Below are positions 46,901 to 58,233 of a DNA stretch of 64,000 nucleotides, one piece after another (within the stretch, counting starts at the first letter, position 1; every line of letters starts with the position of its first letter). Where the stretch lies: NCBI RefSeq assembly GCF_014529535.1, contig NW_023503584.1:782190-846189 (forward strand). Reading direction: 5' to 3'. The notes under the pieces are model-generated. The model ran no database searches, was not told the DNA's origin, and saw nothing but the letters and a program-made list of their open reading frames with translations. The translations under genes and the position numbers were made by a program. The DNA comes from Bradysia coprophila (lineage: Eukaryota > Arthropoda > Insecta > Diptera > Sciaridae).

Positions 46901-49900
46901 GCTCCGCGATGTTGTTTTTGCAGGCACAAAAAAAAAGAAATTCTATTTTTATGCTTCACATAATTATACAACCATCATAGAGCTGAATTGTCTCTGTGAT
47001 AGAGAGCAGAAGAGAATTAAAATGGAAAATGTGATTGAAGAACGAAATTACTTTTCAGATAAGGAATGTAGGGTAATATTCTTCCGCATGGTACAAGTAA
47101 ACGCGTGGAAACCTTATCAAGAACATGAAATGAATGAAAAAGATTGTCGTACAAATTTCGTACAAAGAAAAGGTAAGATTGTGGTAACCGATAGAGTCAT
47201 CAGGAGAGATCGTTTATTTTGCCAATTAAAAATGTTTGTGATGGTGAAGGTCATCAGGTAAGTTATAGATTTTATGCCTGCTACTGAAAGCACCACCTCT
47301 ATCACTTCGAATGAAAATTGTAAAAATTATTGAATATGCAGCACAATCCTTTGTGGAACGTAAAACAACATTTTGATGAAAATGTTTAATTTAAAAGAAA
47401 TTCTTTTTGGTTATTTATGGACTTGTAAAAAGTAATTAATTCATATGAATCTCGCTGGAAGCTTCTACAAATGCGTGAACATTAAATCTCGGTAATGAAA
47501 ATTTCAATTTTTCACAATATTTCCATTGAAGTCGGACCATTTTTTTGATAGAAAATGATACTCAAACTCTCGTAGCTTTGATTAATTTTGAAGCTTAAGT
47601 GTGTCCACACAATTACGCCGTTTAGCCCTCTGTTTACGAACGAACAAACAATGGAAGCTACTCCCACTTTTCATTGTTAAAAGACAAACGGAGAGCTAAA
47701 CGGAGTAGGTGGGATTACAGCTTAAAGCATCAGAAGCTGTTTTAACCCTTCCCGAGCTAATATGCGATTATAGCCGGAGAGTGTTTTTCGACAATTTAAA
47801 AAAATCTTATTAGGCTAATAAAATATTACGATTTGTCAGAAAATGTCAAAAAACGCAATCTTCTAATTTGATACTACAATACTATTCTTGATAATAAAAT
47901 GGCTAAGAAACGACCTTTAAAGGAGTTTTGCGTTAGCGATGAAGAGGCAGACACTGACAATGAATGGATTGATGTAACGGAGGAAGATGTTTGGCATCAC
48001 AACCCTGTAAATGATTTTGATGGCGAAGTGGTTCTTCCTTCCGATTTCGATGCCGATACGAGTCCCATCAAATATTTTCAACTGTTTTTCGACGATGAGC
48101 TCATAGAACTTATTGTGAATGAAACCAACAAATACGCCGGAACAAAATCACGTCCATTCAAAAGACATACAAGAATGCAACAGTGGTCCGATTGTACTCC
48201 AGAAGACATCAAAGCTTTATTGGAAGTAGTGATTAACATGGGCTTGAACCCTCGGTCTGATATAACCGATTATTTTTCGCGAGATTGGACACAGAAAATG
48301 TCTTTCTTCTCAGACGTTTTTTCACGTGATAAATTTCTATTGCTCTTCTGGAATTTACATTTTGCATTGGGTGATTCCAAGATCAAGGACTCTCGCATAA
48401 AGCCTATAATAGAAAAAATCAACTTGAAATGTAGAGTCCACTATCTGCCAAGCTCTAGAGTTGCGGTCGACGAAAGCACAATATTATTCAAGGGGCGTTT
48501 TGGAAGTATTGTTTACAACCCTCAAAAGCCGGTGAAAAGAGGAGTAAGGGCGTATGTAATAGCTGACAGTTCTAATGGATACGTATTTAGCTTCAAACTT
48601 TACTTGGGAAAAACGAGCGACAATGACAGCACCTCTTTGCTGAAAACCACTAAAGTGGTTAAAGAACTTTGTCAAACTATAAATGATAGAAAACTTGAAC
48701 CATCCTTATGGCATCACGTATACACAGACAGATATTACACATCACCTGAACTAGCTAGTGAACTGAAAACCATTAATTTTCTTCTAACTGGAACAGTTAT
48801 GACCAATCGTAAAGGACTTCCACTTGAATTCAGTAAGAAAAGAATGGACCAGCAAGTTCCGAAAACGTCGAACAAGAAAAAAGTGACTGTCCGTATTAAC
48901 CAACTAAAAAAATCGAATTTGACAAAGTCACGAAAAATGAAGAAAGGCGAAATTCGTGGATATAGAAATAGCGAGCTGATGGCATTGCAGTGGATGGATA
49001 AAAGAGTTGTAACGATGCTGAGTACAGCACATAAGGGCTGCAAACACGAAGTGACTACGATTCCTAGTAAAAATCCCACTCAATCACCAATTTCAAAACC
49101 CAATGTTATTGTTGACTATACCAAACATATGGGGGCTGTTGATCGTGCTGACCATTTTATATCGTCTTATCAGTTCATGAGAAGAAGCAAAAAATGGTAT
49201 CGAAAGATTTTCTTCTGGCTGTTAGAAGTTAGCATCGTCAATTCTTACCTTCTGCACAGTGCTGTTCAAAAAAAAGCGAATCGGAAAAAAATTACACATA
49301 AACAATTCAGGAAACAATTGATCGAAAAACTCGTTGAACCGAAAATGATGAAAGAAAATTTGTGTCAAAATCATCTCTTGTATCCTATTTTTCCTAAAGG
49401 AATGCATTTCATGGAACGAGCGAGCAAAGGCAAGAGATGTGTTGTATGCTATAAGAAGGGCAGCAGACGTGAAACCATATATTTTTGCGTGTCATGTGCC
49501 GACAAGCCATTTTTACATCCAGACAAATGCTTTGAACTATTTCATACGGAGTGTTTGCACGCCACTGGTAAAGAATGAAACAAAGGACATTCCCGTTATC
49601 GTTTATTACATATCAGTTTTGATTGAAATCGTTAGTATTACACGAAATTCTTCTCTAAAATAAAATGTAAAGGCGCGCAGGCCATTATAGCGTAGATTTA
49701 GTAAAACATTAACATTTTGTTTTTGGCTTGCTGCCCCAAAAAATATGTGAGGAACACAGGCTATCTTACGGTGAATAAAAAAAAAATTGGTTAATTTTGT
49801 GTTTGTTTTCGTCCGCCGTGTGCAGATTGGGATGACATCAACTTCATCTGGGATACGAGAAAATTCTAGATTGGATACCGTATAGCCACACAGAGATGAA

Positions 49901-52900
49901 AGGTACACCAAAACTGAAATCACTGTAGTGGACACATTTTACAATTCACGTTTATTCCAGTGAATCTTGGAAACAAAAATACTAACCACAAGATGATCAC
50001 GGCTTCAGAGATTCTGTTTAACGATTGTAACGCGCCATAGTATTCTAATAAATGTCCAATTACATTCAATTTTGGAGTTTCTTTTCAATCGTCGTTTATG
50101 CAACAGAAGAATTGTCTTCCAGCCATAAGAATCAGAAGAATCACTGAATTTCCGAAACAAAACATTTTTACAAGCCGTCTGAATTCACCAGATTCATTTG
50201 CACAACACTCCAAATTCGTTGTGTGTTTTTACGTAAACAAAACGAAGACTCCATTTATACCAAACAATAAACGTGTGTAAACAAACAAATGTCATCACAC
50301 TGCTAAAAAGTATGAATAAAGAAATGACACTGTAATTTTTTGTGGTTGATCTAGTACCCATAAAAATCTTCGCTTGGGAAGGGTTAAAGTTAGAGATTTA
50401 ATTAATAGAAAAATTGACAAAAAGACAGAAAAAATCAGAACTCGACGAAAATATTCTAGCTTAAGATTTCCACCGCTCATTACTCACGGTTGCAATTCTT
50501 AGAATCATTTTAAACGGGACAGTTGGAACTTGCTTTCAGAGAAATATCAAAAGTAATGTTAGAAAGCGTAAATCACCCAAAGAGCCCATCCAGAGACTTT
50601 TATTGAATGGATAATTAGCAATCAAAATAAATCTGCTTTTTTGCCTACCATCACATCATCTACAACATGAACCATTTTAATATAGCGAAACCACCGGTTG
50701 TGGAAGCAATTACATTCGTTTGTATAATATATATGCTTTCTAACTCGCGTATCATTTCAGTTATACATCCAAATATTTATTGAAAAGAAATTTATATTGT
50801 CAATCGTCCATCGGATTGCTGTCGGTATACTCAAATACGCTCACTGTCGATATAAGATTTTGCGAATATGCCGAATAAAGCAAAAGGATTTTAACTGAAA
50901 GTATATTCTGGTGCATGTGAATTGTGAATGTTACGCCGAGTATGTAAACACTGTGAAACTCAATATTGTTGAAAATGAAAATAAATTCCTGTGTTTAAAG
51001 TAAATTCATATGTTCCGTAACATCATGAATAATTATTCGAGAACAGAGTATTCAATCGCTCTATTGTGTTCCGGGTGTTCCTTAACCCAGTAATTTGTAA
51101 GAGTTCCTGACAAAGAGAGGAATATTTTAGGATAATTTACAGTTTACGCTAGAAGCGTTCTTCGTTTGTGCTTGAACAAGTCAAATTTTTACAGGACAAG
51201 TTATCCAGTAATAGTAAACTGTGTCATTTTCTATTTTTCCAATTGACATGGTAGCAGCTTGAGCCGAAGCACAGCACTGTTACTAGCACGAACATAGAAA
51301 ATATTCGAGGCTGATGAAATCACAGTAGACGCTGCGTTTCTGTTATACAGATAGATGACTTGTTTTCGTTGTATGAGTTAAGACATACGATACAAACAAT
51401 CCTAAGCGGTATCTCGTATCACTAAAGCCTCCAAATTTGACACTTGTCCATTCAGTGTTCATGTTAGTAGCAGTGCTGTGGCCGAAGGCAAAGGTTGCAA
51501 TCACACAAGGCAGATTGCAAAGTTCCAAACAATTATGTAAGCGTTCCATGGCAGGGCCTACTTTATAGAAACTTTTAGAGAAAATCAAGAAACTTTGAGA
51601 AATTCAAGAAACTTCGAGAAATATTTCTTGAATTTCTCAAAGTTTCTTGATTTTCTCGAATTAGAGAAATTTCAAGAAATTCCAGAAAATTCAAGAAATT
51701 CGAGAAACTTCGAGAAATTCAAGAAATTTCAAGAAACTAATTTCTCGAATTCGAGAAATTTTAAGAAATTCGAGAAAATTCGAGAAATTTCGAGAAATTC
51801 AAGAAATTAGTTTCCAAAAAGTAGGCCTTGTTCCATGGGCATGGTTCATACTCTAGGGTAGGAATCTCGCGCCCATACACTTTTTTGAAAACTTTGTGAT
51901 TAAGGAAGTGGGAGCGAACTGTGTGTGGAGTTCGAGAACTTGATATGAAGTGTTTTCCGAGAAACTAAAATGGAAAATTTTCGATTTTTGGGTGAGCTTT
52001 CTGGGTAACACTCTAGATCGAATTCGCACCCGTTTCCAATTTTTAGTTTCTTGGAAAACCCTCTACATTACACTCATTTTCAACTTTCATTTGTTCGGAA
52101 AGCACTCTAGTTCGAATTCGCCCCCATTTCCAATTTTCTCTTTCTCTGGAAGCACTTTACATAGAGCTTGCACCCATTTATGATTTTCGATTTCTTGAAA
52201 AACACCCGATAAAAATTTCCAAAATTTAGAAGATTTGATAAAATGTATCGGCGTGATATTCATCTTCTAGTGTACGATGAATTCGTTCATTGTATGGCAC
52301 TATAATAGATTCCTTGTGTCACCATTCAGCTAAGATGTACGGCTTGCACCAGCACTCAAACGTATAAGAAACATTTATTACCTTTGTCATCTCAAATAAA
52401 GAAGGGTTATAGCCTGAATACTCTTAAACAAGACCATTTCTACTGTCTCTCTGATTCTGTATACGTCTAATCGCATCTATTTAAAGAAAGTCACCACGCT
52501 GTTACCGATAGTTCTATCCAAAGAATACGGATTGTCCATCTGAGTCTGTCTATGAAAAGGTAGTTTGAAGAATTAGAATTGATCGGAGTAATTTGGAAGT
52601 TCCAATACATTAGAGGAATAAATTCGCGAAGTCATTTTCTGGAAATAAAGAACCATACTCGTTCAATGAGGAACATTATTAGGACAGTATCTACGTCGAA
52701 TCTACTGCTTGATTTGAACTGAGTATTTTCGACCGATTGAAATAAAATCTTTTACTTCATCGAAATGTATTTTGCTATACTAACCGGACGACGTTAGCGT
52801 GCTATCGTTATTTACTTTCGTCGTCGTTGTCTCATTAAGATGCTGCATAAAACAAATGAATTCAAAAGTAAACTGAAAACTAACAACGATGAATCATAAA

Positions 52901-53403
52901 GCGCAGTGAGTATTATAATAACGAACGAGATAATATCGAGAAACTGATAAAAATAATTCATTAAAACACACAAAACAAAGCAAAAAAAAAACTTTCGTTC
53001 AATTTTGATTTCATCTCATGAAGAGAGAAGAAAAAATAATTTTGTAATAAGAACGAAGGCAAAAGAAAGAAAAAATAAAACGAAAAATTCTAATGAACCA
53101 ATTATTCAATCTCATTCGTTATATTGTCACTAAAATAATATTCAAAAGAGGGTCTTTCACACACTGCATTCTAATTTCTTGCGCAAAGCAATTGCGCATC
53201 TTCTATAAAAACTTCTAGACACATAGTGGAGAAGGTATTGTTTTATGTATTTTTATAAAATATACATAGAACATGCCATATCTATATGATATATGTATAT
53301 AGATATATCAACGCAACCATATACAAAATACAAACACAGTACACAGCGTTGTACTACAGTGTACCCCCTTTTTTGCACGATATACTTATTGCAAGTGTGT
53401 ACA

Positions 53404-53441
<38 letters not shown>

Positions 53442-55032
53442 AACGGTGTTGGGTGGTATGTTCGGTGGTGTTGTAGATATAGCATCCCCTCATTGCTGGT
53501 GCCTCCATCACCGTTCACTATACAGGCTATGTGAATATATGTCTGTATATAGACATATATTTATGGTAGTACCCTGACGATACATGAGAAAATGAGAATG
53601 TGGGACGATGTATGACTATAGCAGCGACTCAGGGTAGAGGTACACCATAGTGGCTATACGTTCAGGTTTTCTGGTATACATGTGGCGCGCGCTTCCCTGT
53701 GTAGCCTTAGTCATGGAAAATTAAAGGAAGGCTGGTTATATATGTATATATATGAATGGGTACATATATGCAGCACGAGAATGTATATTTATGTACGAGT
53801 ACGATGTATTCCTCTTATATATGTACGTATAATATGGGTAACAGAACAGCATCTATACCCGCTGGAAAATTGTGGAGAATGAGAAAGTAGGTGAAAGACT
53901 GGGTAACGCCGTACAAGAGTAGGAGGATGTTGATGATGAAATGAAATATTTGGTTATAATTTCCTATGCAAGCAAAGCTTGGAAAATTTTAGAGAATTGC
54001 CAATCTGGTATGGTATGCTGTATTTTGTGTATACTCGTTTCATAGTCGAAATTCATGTGTACGCAGGACAAACAATTATTAAATATTCAGAAAATTTAAA
54101 TTTAGAGACGAAACGCAATTAAAATTTAATGAAGAAATTTTGTTTATACATAAAAGTGTATGGAACGCTCGGGCACGAAGAAAATTTTGCATATTTATTG
54201 TTGATTACCTTCTTGTTTTCGTGCTATCGGAAAGAGATTTCACATATACAAAACAATCACCCATGCTATATGTATATGTGTGTACGAGAACCCGGGGACA
54301 GCCTTGCCGATATATGTTATTTCATAGGATTTCAATTAAAGTCATGAACAAAATTTATGGCAGCTATAAACAACCATATTCCGCGCTCAATCTTTATAAT
54401 CAATATTCAAGTTTATAATTAAAAATTTACATCGGAGCACTTCCTTCGAACAGATACAGAGCATGAAGACCATTGAAGGAATACAAATGCGTATAATTTG
54501 CACCTGATTTCTTAGCTTGCACAAATTGAGAACTATTGTGCAGGAACATCGGAGTATAATTGCTACTTATGAAAATTTAGTTAGAAGGGCCTACGAAAAT
54601 ACGAGAATATTAAACTGACAACATTATATGTGGTGGTCATTCCACCATTCACTGAAAGAATTGTGTTTCCACGATGGCCACAATTACATGTTCTACCCAA
54701 CAAAATGTGAAATTTTCTGCACACAAAACGCAATTATCCTTAAGACTTACCATTGGTTGTTGTGGTTGTTCTTTCATGGTATGACCGGGTGATGGAACTA
54801 TAGCCGAAACTTGTTGTTGCTGCTGCTGCTGTTGCTGTTGTGCAATGGAATGGGATGCTACTGGTGTGGCAGCGGTTCCAGTTACCAAAATCGAATTCGA
54901 ACTAACTGATGTGGTTGTGTTTGGTGATGGTTGCGGTAGGGAGGCGGGTGCTGGACTAATTGATGTTGTGGATGGTTGTGGTCGAGGTGATACCACTGAT
55001 CCAAGTCCTAAGGCTTTTCGTCCACGAAAACT
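40994..55032 (-). CDS. Tet: Tet methylcytosine dioxygenase, 3' seven exons (partial)
   Basis: Exons in transcript order are 54751-55032, 46284-46412, 43809-46188, 43535-43739, 43297-43460, 42719-43235 and 40994-42638. All junctions are GT-AG and the phases close exactly, giving 1773 residues. The first three exons are Q/N/P/H-rich and disordered. The Cys-rich domain starts at [19 protein letters not shown] and continues through [13 protein letters not shown] and [19 protein letters not shown]. The dioxygenase fold follows: iron ligands are the HRD motif (His 42919-42921, Asp 42913-42915) and a distal His in [10 protein letters not shown] (41582-41584), and the 2-oxoglutarate Arg is in [12 protein letters not shown] (41498-41500). 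A long low-complexity insert splits the fold, as in other Tets. Known role: Fe(II)/2-oxoglutarate oxidation of 5-methylcytosine, and in flies also N6-methyladenine/RNA-linked functions. The 5' exons, including any CXXC finger, were not found. Confidence 0.93.
41038..41128 (-). repeat. CAG/CAA repeat encoding poly-Gln/His in Tet
   Basis: Near the C-terminus of Tet, imperfect CAG/CAA/CAT triplets encode about 30 residues of Q with regular H interruptions. Comparable Q tracts occur in the 43809-46188 exon (around 45770-45825) and in the 54751-55032 exon. Confidence 0.8.
46570..46700 (-). repeat. R1 repeat copy, inverted
   Basis: On the minus strand: TTTGTTATTGATAACAACG, CCAAAAATAAG, CCCTTATATACGAGCATGTT, then GTGAAGTAAAAGATTTTGCA. 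Just downstream on that strand a second AATGAAGTAATAGATC occurs, as in the copy at 62525. Confidence 0.65.
47593..47725. repeat. Imperfect foldback abutting the piggyBac insertion
   Basis: CGCCGTTTAGCCCTCTGTTT at the left is mirrored by AAACGGAGAGCTAAACGGAG at the right, with weaker pairing out to GCTTAAGTG and TACAGCTTAA. It ends about 17 bp before the TTAA of the piggyBac element. Confidence 0.6.
47899..49578 (+). CDS. piggyBac transposase, intact
   Basis: A single uninterrupted frame of 559 residues, the normal length for the family. Order: an acidic N-terminus (residues 13-30), an N-terminal helical region, then the RNase H-like catalytic core. The catalytic aspartates are Asp191 in [13 protein letters not shown], Asp277 in [13 protein letters not shown], and Asp415 with Asp418 in [10 protein letters not shown]. 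The C-terminal cysteine-rich zinc domain (residues 514-552) uses CVVC, CVSC and a later Cys/His set. Known reaction: cut-and-paste transposition through hairpin intermediates at TTAA with precise excision. The start ATG lies 153 bp inside the left terminus; AATAAA is at 49659-49664. Confidence 0.95.
   Translation: MAKKRPLKEFCVSDEEADTDNEWIDVTEEDVWHHNPVNDFDGEVVLPSDFDADTSPIKYFQLFFDDELIELIVNETNKYAGTKSRPFKRHTRMQQWSDCTPEDIKALLEVVINMGLNPRSDITDYFSRDWTQKMSFFSDVFSRDKFLLLFWNLHFALGDSKIKDSRIKPIIEKINLKCRVHYLPSSRVAVDESTILFKGRFGSIVYNPQKPVKRGVRAYVIADSSNGYVFSFKLYLGKTSDNDSTSLLKTTKVVKELCQTINDRKLEPSLWHHVYTDRYYTSPELASELKTINFLLTGTVMTNRKGLPLEFSKKRMDQQVPKTSNKKKVTVRINQLKKSNLTKSRKMKKGEIRGYRNSELMALQWMDKRVVTMLSTAHKGCKHEVTTIPSKNPTQSPISKPNVIVDYTKHMGAVDRADHFISSYQFMRRSKKWYRKIFFWLLEVSIVNSYLLHSAVQKKANRKKITHKQFRKQLIEKLVEPKMMKENLCQNHLLYPIFPKGMHFMERASKGKRCVVCYKKGSRRETIYFCVSCADKPFLHPDKCFELFHTECLHATGKE
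49659..49664 (+). terminator. Polyadenylation signal of the transposase
   Basis: AATAAA 80 bp after the transposase stop codon and inside the element. Confidence 0.5.
51552..51830. mobile_element. 279-bp hAT-type element with simple-repeat body
   Basis: It begins CAGGGCCTACTTTATAGAAAC and ends GTTTCCAAAAAGTAGGCCTTG, imperfect inverted termini. TTCCATGG lies on both sides (51544-51551 and 51831-51838), an exact 8-bp duplication. The whole interior is GAGAAATTCAAGAAACTTC-type degenerate repeats on both strands. It encodes nothing credible. Confidence 0.85.
52745..52830 (-). repeat. R1 repeat copy, inverted
   Basis: On the plus strand it reads AAAATCTTTTACTTCATCG, ATGTATTTTGCTATACTA and, further on, CTATCGTTATTTACTTTCGTCGTCGTTGTCTC in pieces. 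This is the complement of the R1 order. Confidence 0.5.
53409..53438. repeat. (TA)n microsatellite
   Basis: About fifteen uninterrupted AT dinucleotides within a wider ATATGTATATA-rich region of the Tet intron. Confidence 0.9.
54751..55032 (-). CDS. Tet: Tet 5'-most exon in window
   Basis: The exon is 282 bp and phase 0 at both ends, flanked by CTTCCAG and GTAAGT. It encodes [14 protein letters not shown], then a P/S/T-rich stretch, a short polyQ tract (54814-54841) and MKEQPQQPM. It joins in frame to [13 protein letters not shown] of the next exon across an intron of 8.3 kb that holds the piggyBac element. The assignment rests on phase, strand and shared composition, not on a conserved domain. 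Confidence 0.7.
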
Positions 55033-55199
55033 CTGGAAGAGAATAACGAAAATTTGGTTTAGAAACGAAAATTATGTGTTGCGAACGCATAGTGTGATTG
55101 TAACTTTGTTTCACTGCCATTGGATAGGATTTGTTTTCAAATGCTCATTTGCATTATACAATATTTGGCAAGATCTCCATTAAACTTATATGAAATGAG

Positions 55200-55305
55200 T
55201 AATCATCTGTTGTCGACAACAACGACAATAAAAATGATTAGCTCGGGCTAGTGCTCTTTCATATATTCTGGAATGTATAGTAAAACTAATGAAGTACAAG
55301 ACTTA
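55200..55305 (+). repeat. R1 repeat copy
   Basis: Reads AATCATCTGTTGTCGACAAC, AACGACAATAAAAATGATTAG, TCTTTCATATATTCTGGAATG and ACTAATGAAGTACAAGACTT in pieces. Full landmark order. Confidence 0.6.
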
Positions 55306-58190
55306 GCACTAGTCAATACTTTAAACGAAAGACGTAACAGACATAACAGGTTACACATACGTTCAGTAAATCACTTTGTCTGAAACATCTTATCGAACTC
55401 GAATCACATAATCTGGTGTTTGAATGTCAACACTTCAAATATATACTACACCACTTCACCCTATAATCATACTTAACGTCTTCGTATTTTTACTGAATGA
55501 CCCCTGTCAACTACGAATTGAATTTGTTGATCCCAGCAGATTTAGTGGTTGTAGACATATTTCATATTTGTTATGATTGAAAAAAGAGAAAAGATTTTTT
55601 CCAATGTTTTTTCTACCCATCGTTATTTGTGTGTGGATCTTTTTATTGCCATTGTGGAGTGAATGGATGCGTAGTCATTTATTGTTCATACGGCTTGAGA
55701 ACATTAAAAAAACTTTTTTTTTTAAATTGATCTGCCAAAGTACTGGAGACACTATGTCCTAGAAGTAATTAGAGAATTATGGTTTGCTGTTTCGAATGGT
55801 TGATGGTTTTGAGTCATCATCCGTTTCTATTTGTTTTTTTCGATCCATTAAAAAATTTAGAACCGAATAAAGGCTGTATGTAACATGAGTGTAGTTAACT
55901 CTAAAATCAAGATAAGTTTTTCGATAAAGCGTAACGAAACATTTTGATGGCTAAATAAAGGGACCATTCAAATAACGAAAAAGAAAACAAAAAACTCAAC
56001 GTCGACCAAATAAATAAATTGTTTTTCTCGGAAGAAACAAGCCAACCAACGACTTGTGATTGTGAAATAAATTAATTTCTGAGTTCAAATTCTTTTTTTT
56101 TATTGCTCTCTCGTTCGGTTTTGATTTTAAATTGGAACCAAATATGTATTTCGCCCGATATATGTTAGCTCATTTAAAGTTTCTCGAATATAACTCTTTC
56201 GGATAGAGTTTCTCAAATGGTTGCAATATACTCGCAATGTAAAGTTTTAATAACAAAACTGGAGTTGTAATTATGAATCAACTTTGGAGCAACCTTCGTT
56301 CTTTCAATTTAATTAGTTAAACGAAAGTTTACGAAAATAAAATTAAATCTGGGCCCCGGAAACCGCCAGAATTTTATTTTTCTGCGAAAAATGAAACAAA
56401 ATACATTTTAACCATTTCGCATTAGTTTTCGTAAATGTGTAACGAAAAAGAAAGAACGTCATTCGAACAAAGGATGTTCGTACCCGACATCCAGTCCTGA
56501 TTGAAAGCGAGTGTATATCAATAGAAATGAAATTCAATTTATTTAATGGAACTTGAAATTGATTAAGAACTGCTTGGTACACACATAGTACTTGCCGGTG
56601 AACTTTTTAATATTGGCAATAAATTAATGCAGAATTGATTGGAATTGAAAATTTTAAAAAGGAAACGTTCGTGTGTTGCGTTTTTGATTTAATTTATTTT
56701 CTTTGATGTGGTTCAAAGGGTGTTCTATTATTACCAGTTGGAATTTTCCTTCGATGAGATTTGTGAATAGGAAAGGCCACACGATAAATATAACTAGACA
56801 ATTTTCGCAATTTTCCACCTTGCTAGTTTTCCCAAATAAATAATCGAGTTTTGGGTAAGGTGACACGCAAATTCGGAGGTGATTATGTGAGGTTTTGCCA
56901 GAGATAGTTTTGGATTTTCTATTTTCTTAAGTTTAGAACCACCTAACTCGACAGTATGGCTACCAAGAAAATATTTAAAATTCGCTTCCTAAGAGTAATT
57001 TTCTACTCAACCTAATTCTAGCATTACCAACTGACATTTGAATGAATTAGGAGTGTTGCTAGCAGTATCAAGGGATTCATAGTTACGTGATAAACAACTT
57101 ACTGAACAAAAAAAAATCATTTCAAATACCACTTCTGGCCAAACTCGTAATAATTCCTATTCGGTTAATCGATTAAACAAACAACAATTTGCAATCATCT
57201 AAATAAGTTCTGCCATTTCTGTTATAATTCGTTCATTTTATCTGAAATTCACATTGGATTCGGGCAATGGAAGTTTTGGATATTCGAAATACAAATGTTT
57301 GCAGAGTCCGTGATACCATTTTGCCCTAGCCAACGAAACAAACTTGTTTTCCTTTAATTTCAATATTATTGTACCGTTGGTTGGTTGGTAGTTTTAATGT
57401 TAGTTTTAATGAGATTTTAATTTTTATTGGTTCGTAGTCAAGATGCAGATAAATAAAATGTTTGAGCTTGGAATCGTTAAATTGGCGATTAAATTCGAAT
57501 AAAAGTACCTTTGAAGAACATCCTATTTCAATTAAAATAGCTTAAAAAAAGAGCGCTTCCAGATGGCAGGGCTAATAATAAGAACTTTGCATTCGACTGT
57601 TTTTACCTCTTTAATAAAAAAAAAACACCAAGGTGCTTCTGTGAAGTTCTTAAATGATTTTGAAAATCTTTGTACTTAAAGAATGCTTGTTCCGCAGATG
57701 AGGCTTCATAAAATTAGAACAGCTTGAAGAAGACTTGAAACTTTCAATTTGAAAGAAAGAATTCAAACTTGAGTGCATCGTCAACCGCAATTTTTTTTGG
57801 GGAGAATGAATAAATGTTTTTTACCTCCTGCAACATGAAATTGTCAGATTACAGTCATGTTGAACAAGAAACGGACCCTCTCAAAACATTCTCGACTGAC
57901 AAATAAGTTTAACTTTTCCGATCTAAATTTCAAACCACACTCATTGCTGTCCAGTTGATTTAATACTGTTCATAACATACAGCTTGATCTTCGATAGCAT
58001 TATAAAATTTAACGGCCAAACGATAAACGAACGGCTATCTCTGTTTTAACACGATGTAAAAACAATTTAATATAATCGCGTTCCCAACTCAACCCACTGG
58101 CCCAGGCCAACCTCAATGTACTCTGCATTGTACTGACTATAAATTGGCTGAACTTTTTCATTAGTTTCTTTATGACTACAGAATTTTTAG

Positions 58191-58233
58191 TAGTCTTGTC
58201 GATGCGGGCAGGACGGGGTGGTGGACGAGGAAA
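58191..58233 (+). other. Possible GC-rich mini-exon
   Basis: A 43-nt segment, far more GC-rich than its surroundings, is bounded by TTTTTAG and GTGAGTATA on the plus strand. From the ATG at 58202 it would encode MRAGRGGGRGK before the donor. It runs opposite to Tet. It could be a short 5' exon of a nested or neighbouring gene, or chance. Confidence 0.25.

Larger units (their letters stand above)
47746..50383 (+). mobile_element. Complete piggyBac element in a Tet intron
   Basis: The left terminus is CCCTTCCCGAGCTAA; the right terminus, read inward, is CCCTTCCCAAGCGAA, matching at 13 of 15 positions. TTAA flanks both sides exactly (47742-47745 and 50384-50387), the obligate piggyBac target duplication. 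The element is 2638 bp and contains one intact transposase frame, oriented opposite to Tet. The combination of complete ends and open frame indicates a recent insertion that may still be autonomous. Confidence 0.93.
46413..54750 (-). other. Long Tet intron
   Basis: It separates the exons ending at 46412 and starting at 54751. It contains an inverted R1 copy, a foldback next to a complete piggyBac element, a 279-bp hAT-type MITE, a (TA)n microsatellite and further R1 sequence. No Tet exon was recognised in it. The open frame at 46899-47261, ending against a GTAAGT, has no family match and is not called. Confidence 0.6.

Noticed and set aside
46899-47261. 120-codon open frame in the Tet intron ending at a GTAAGT
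   Set aside because: Preceded by a plausible acceptor, but the peptide is not recognisable and the frame is on the opposite strand to Tet; too weak to call.
51595-51810. 71-codon frame of [12 protein letters not shown] repeats
   Set aside because: It is the translated simple-repeat body of the 279-bp element.
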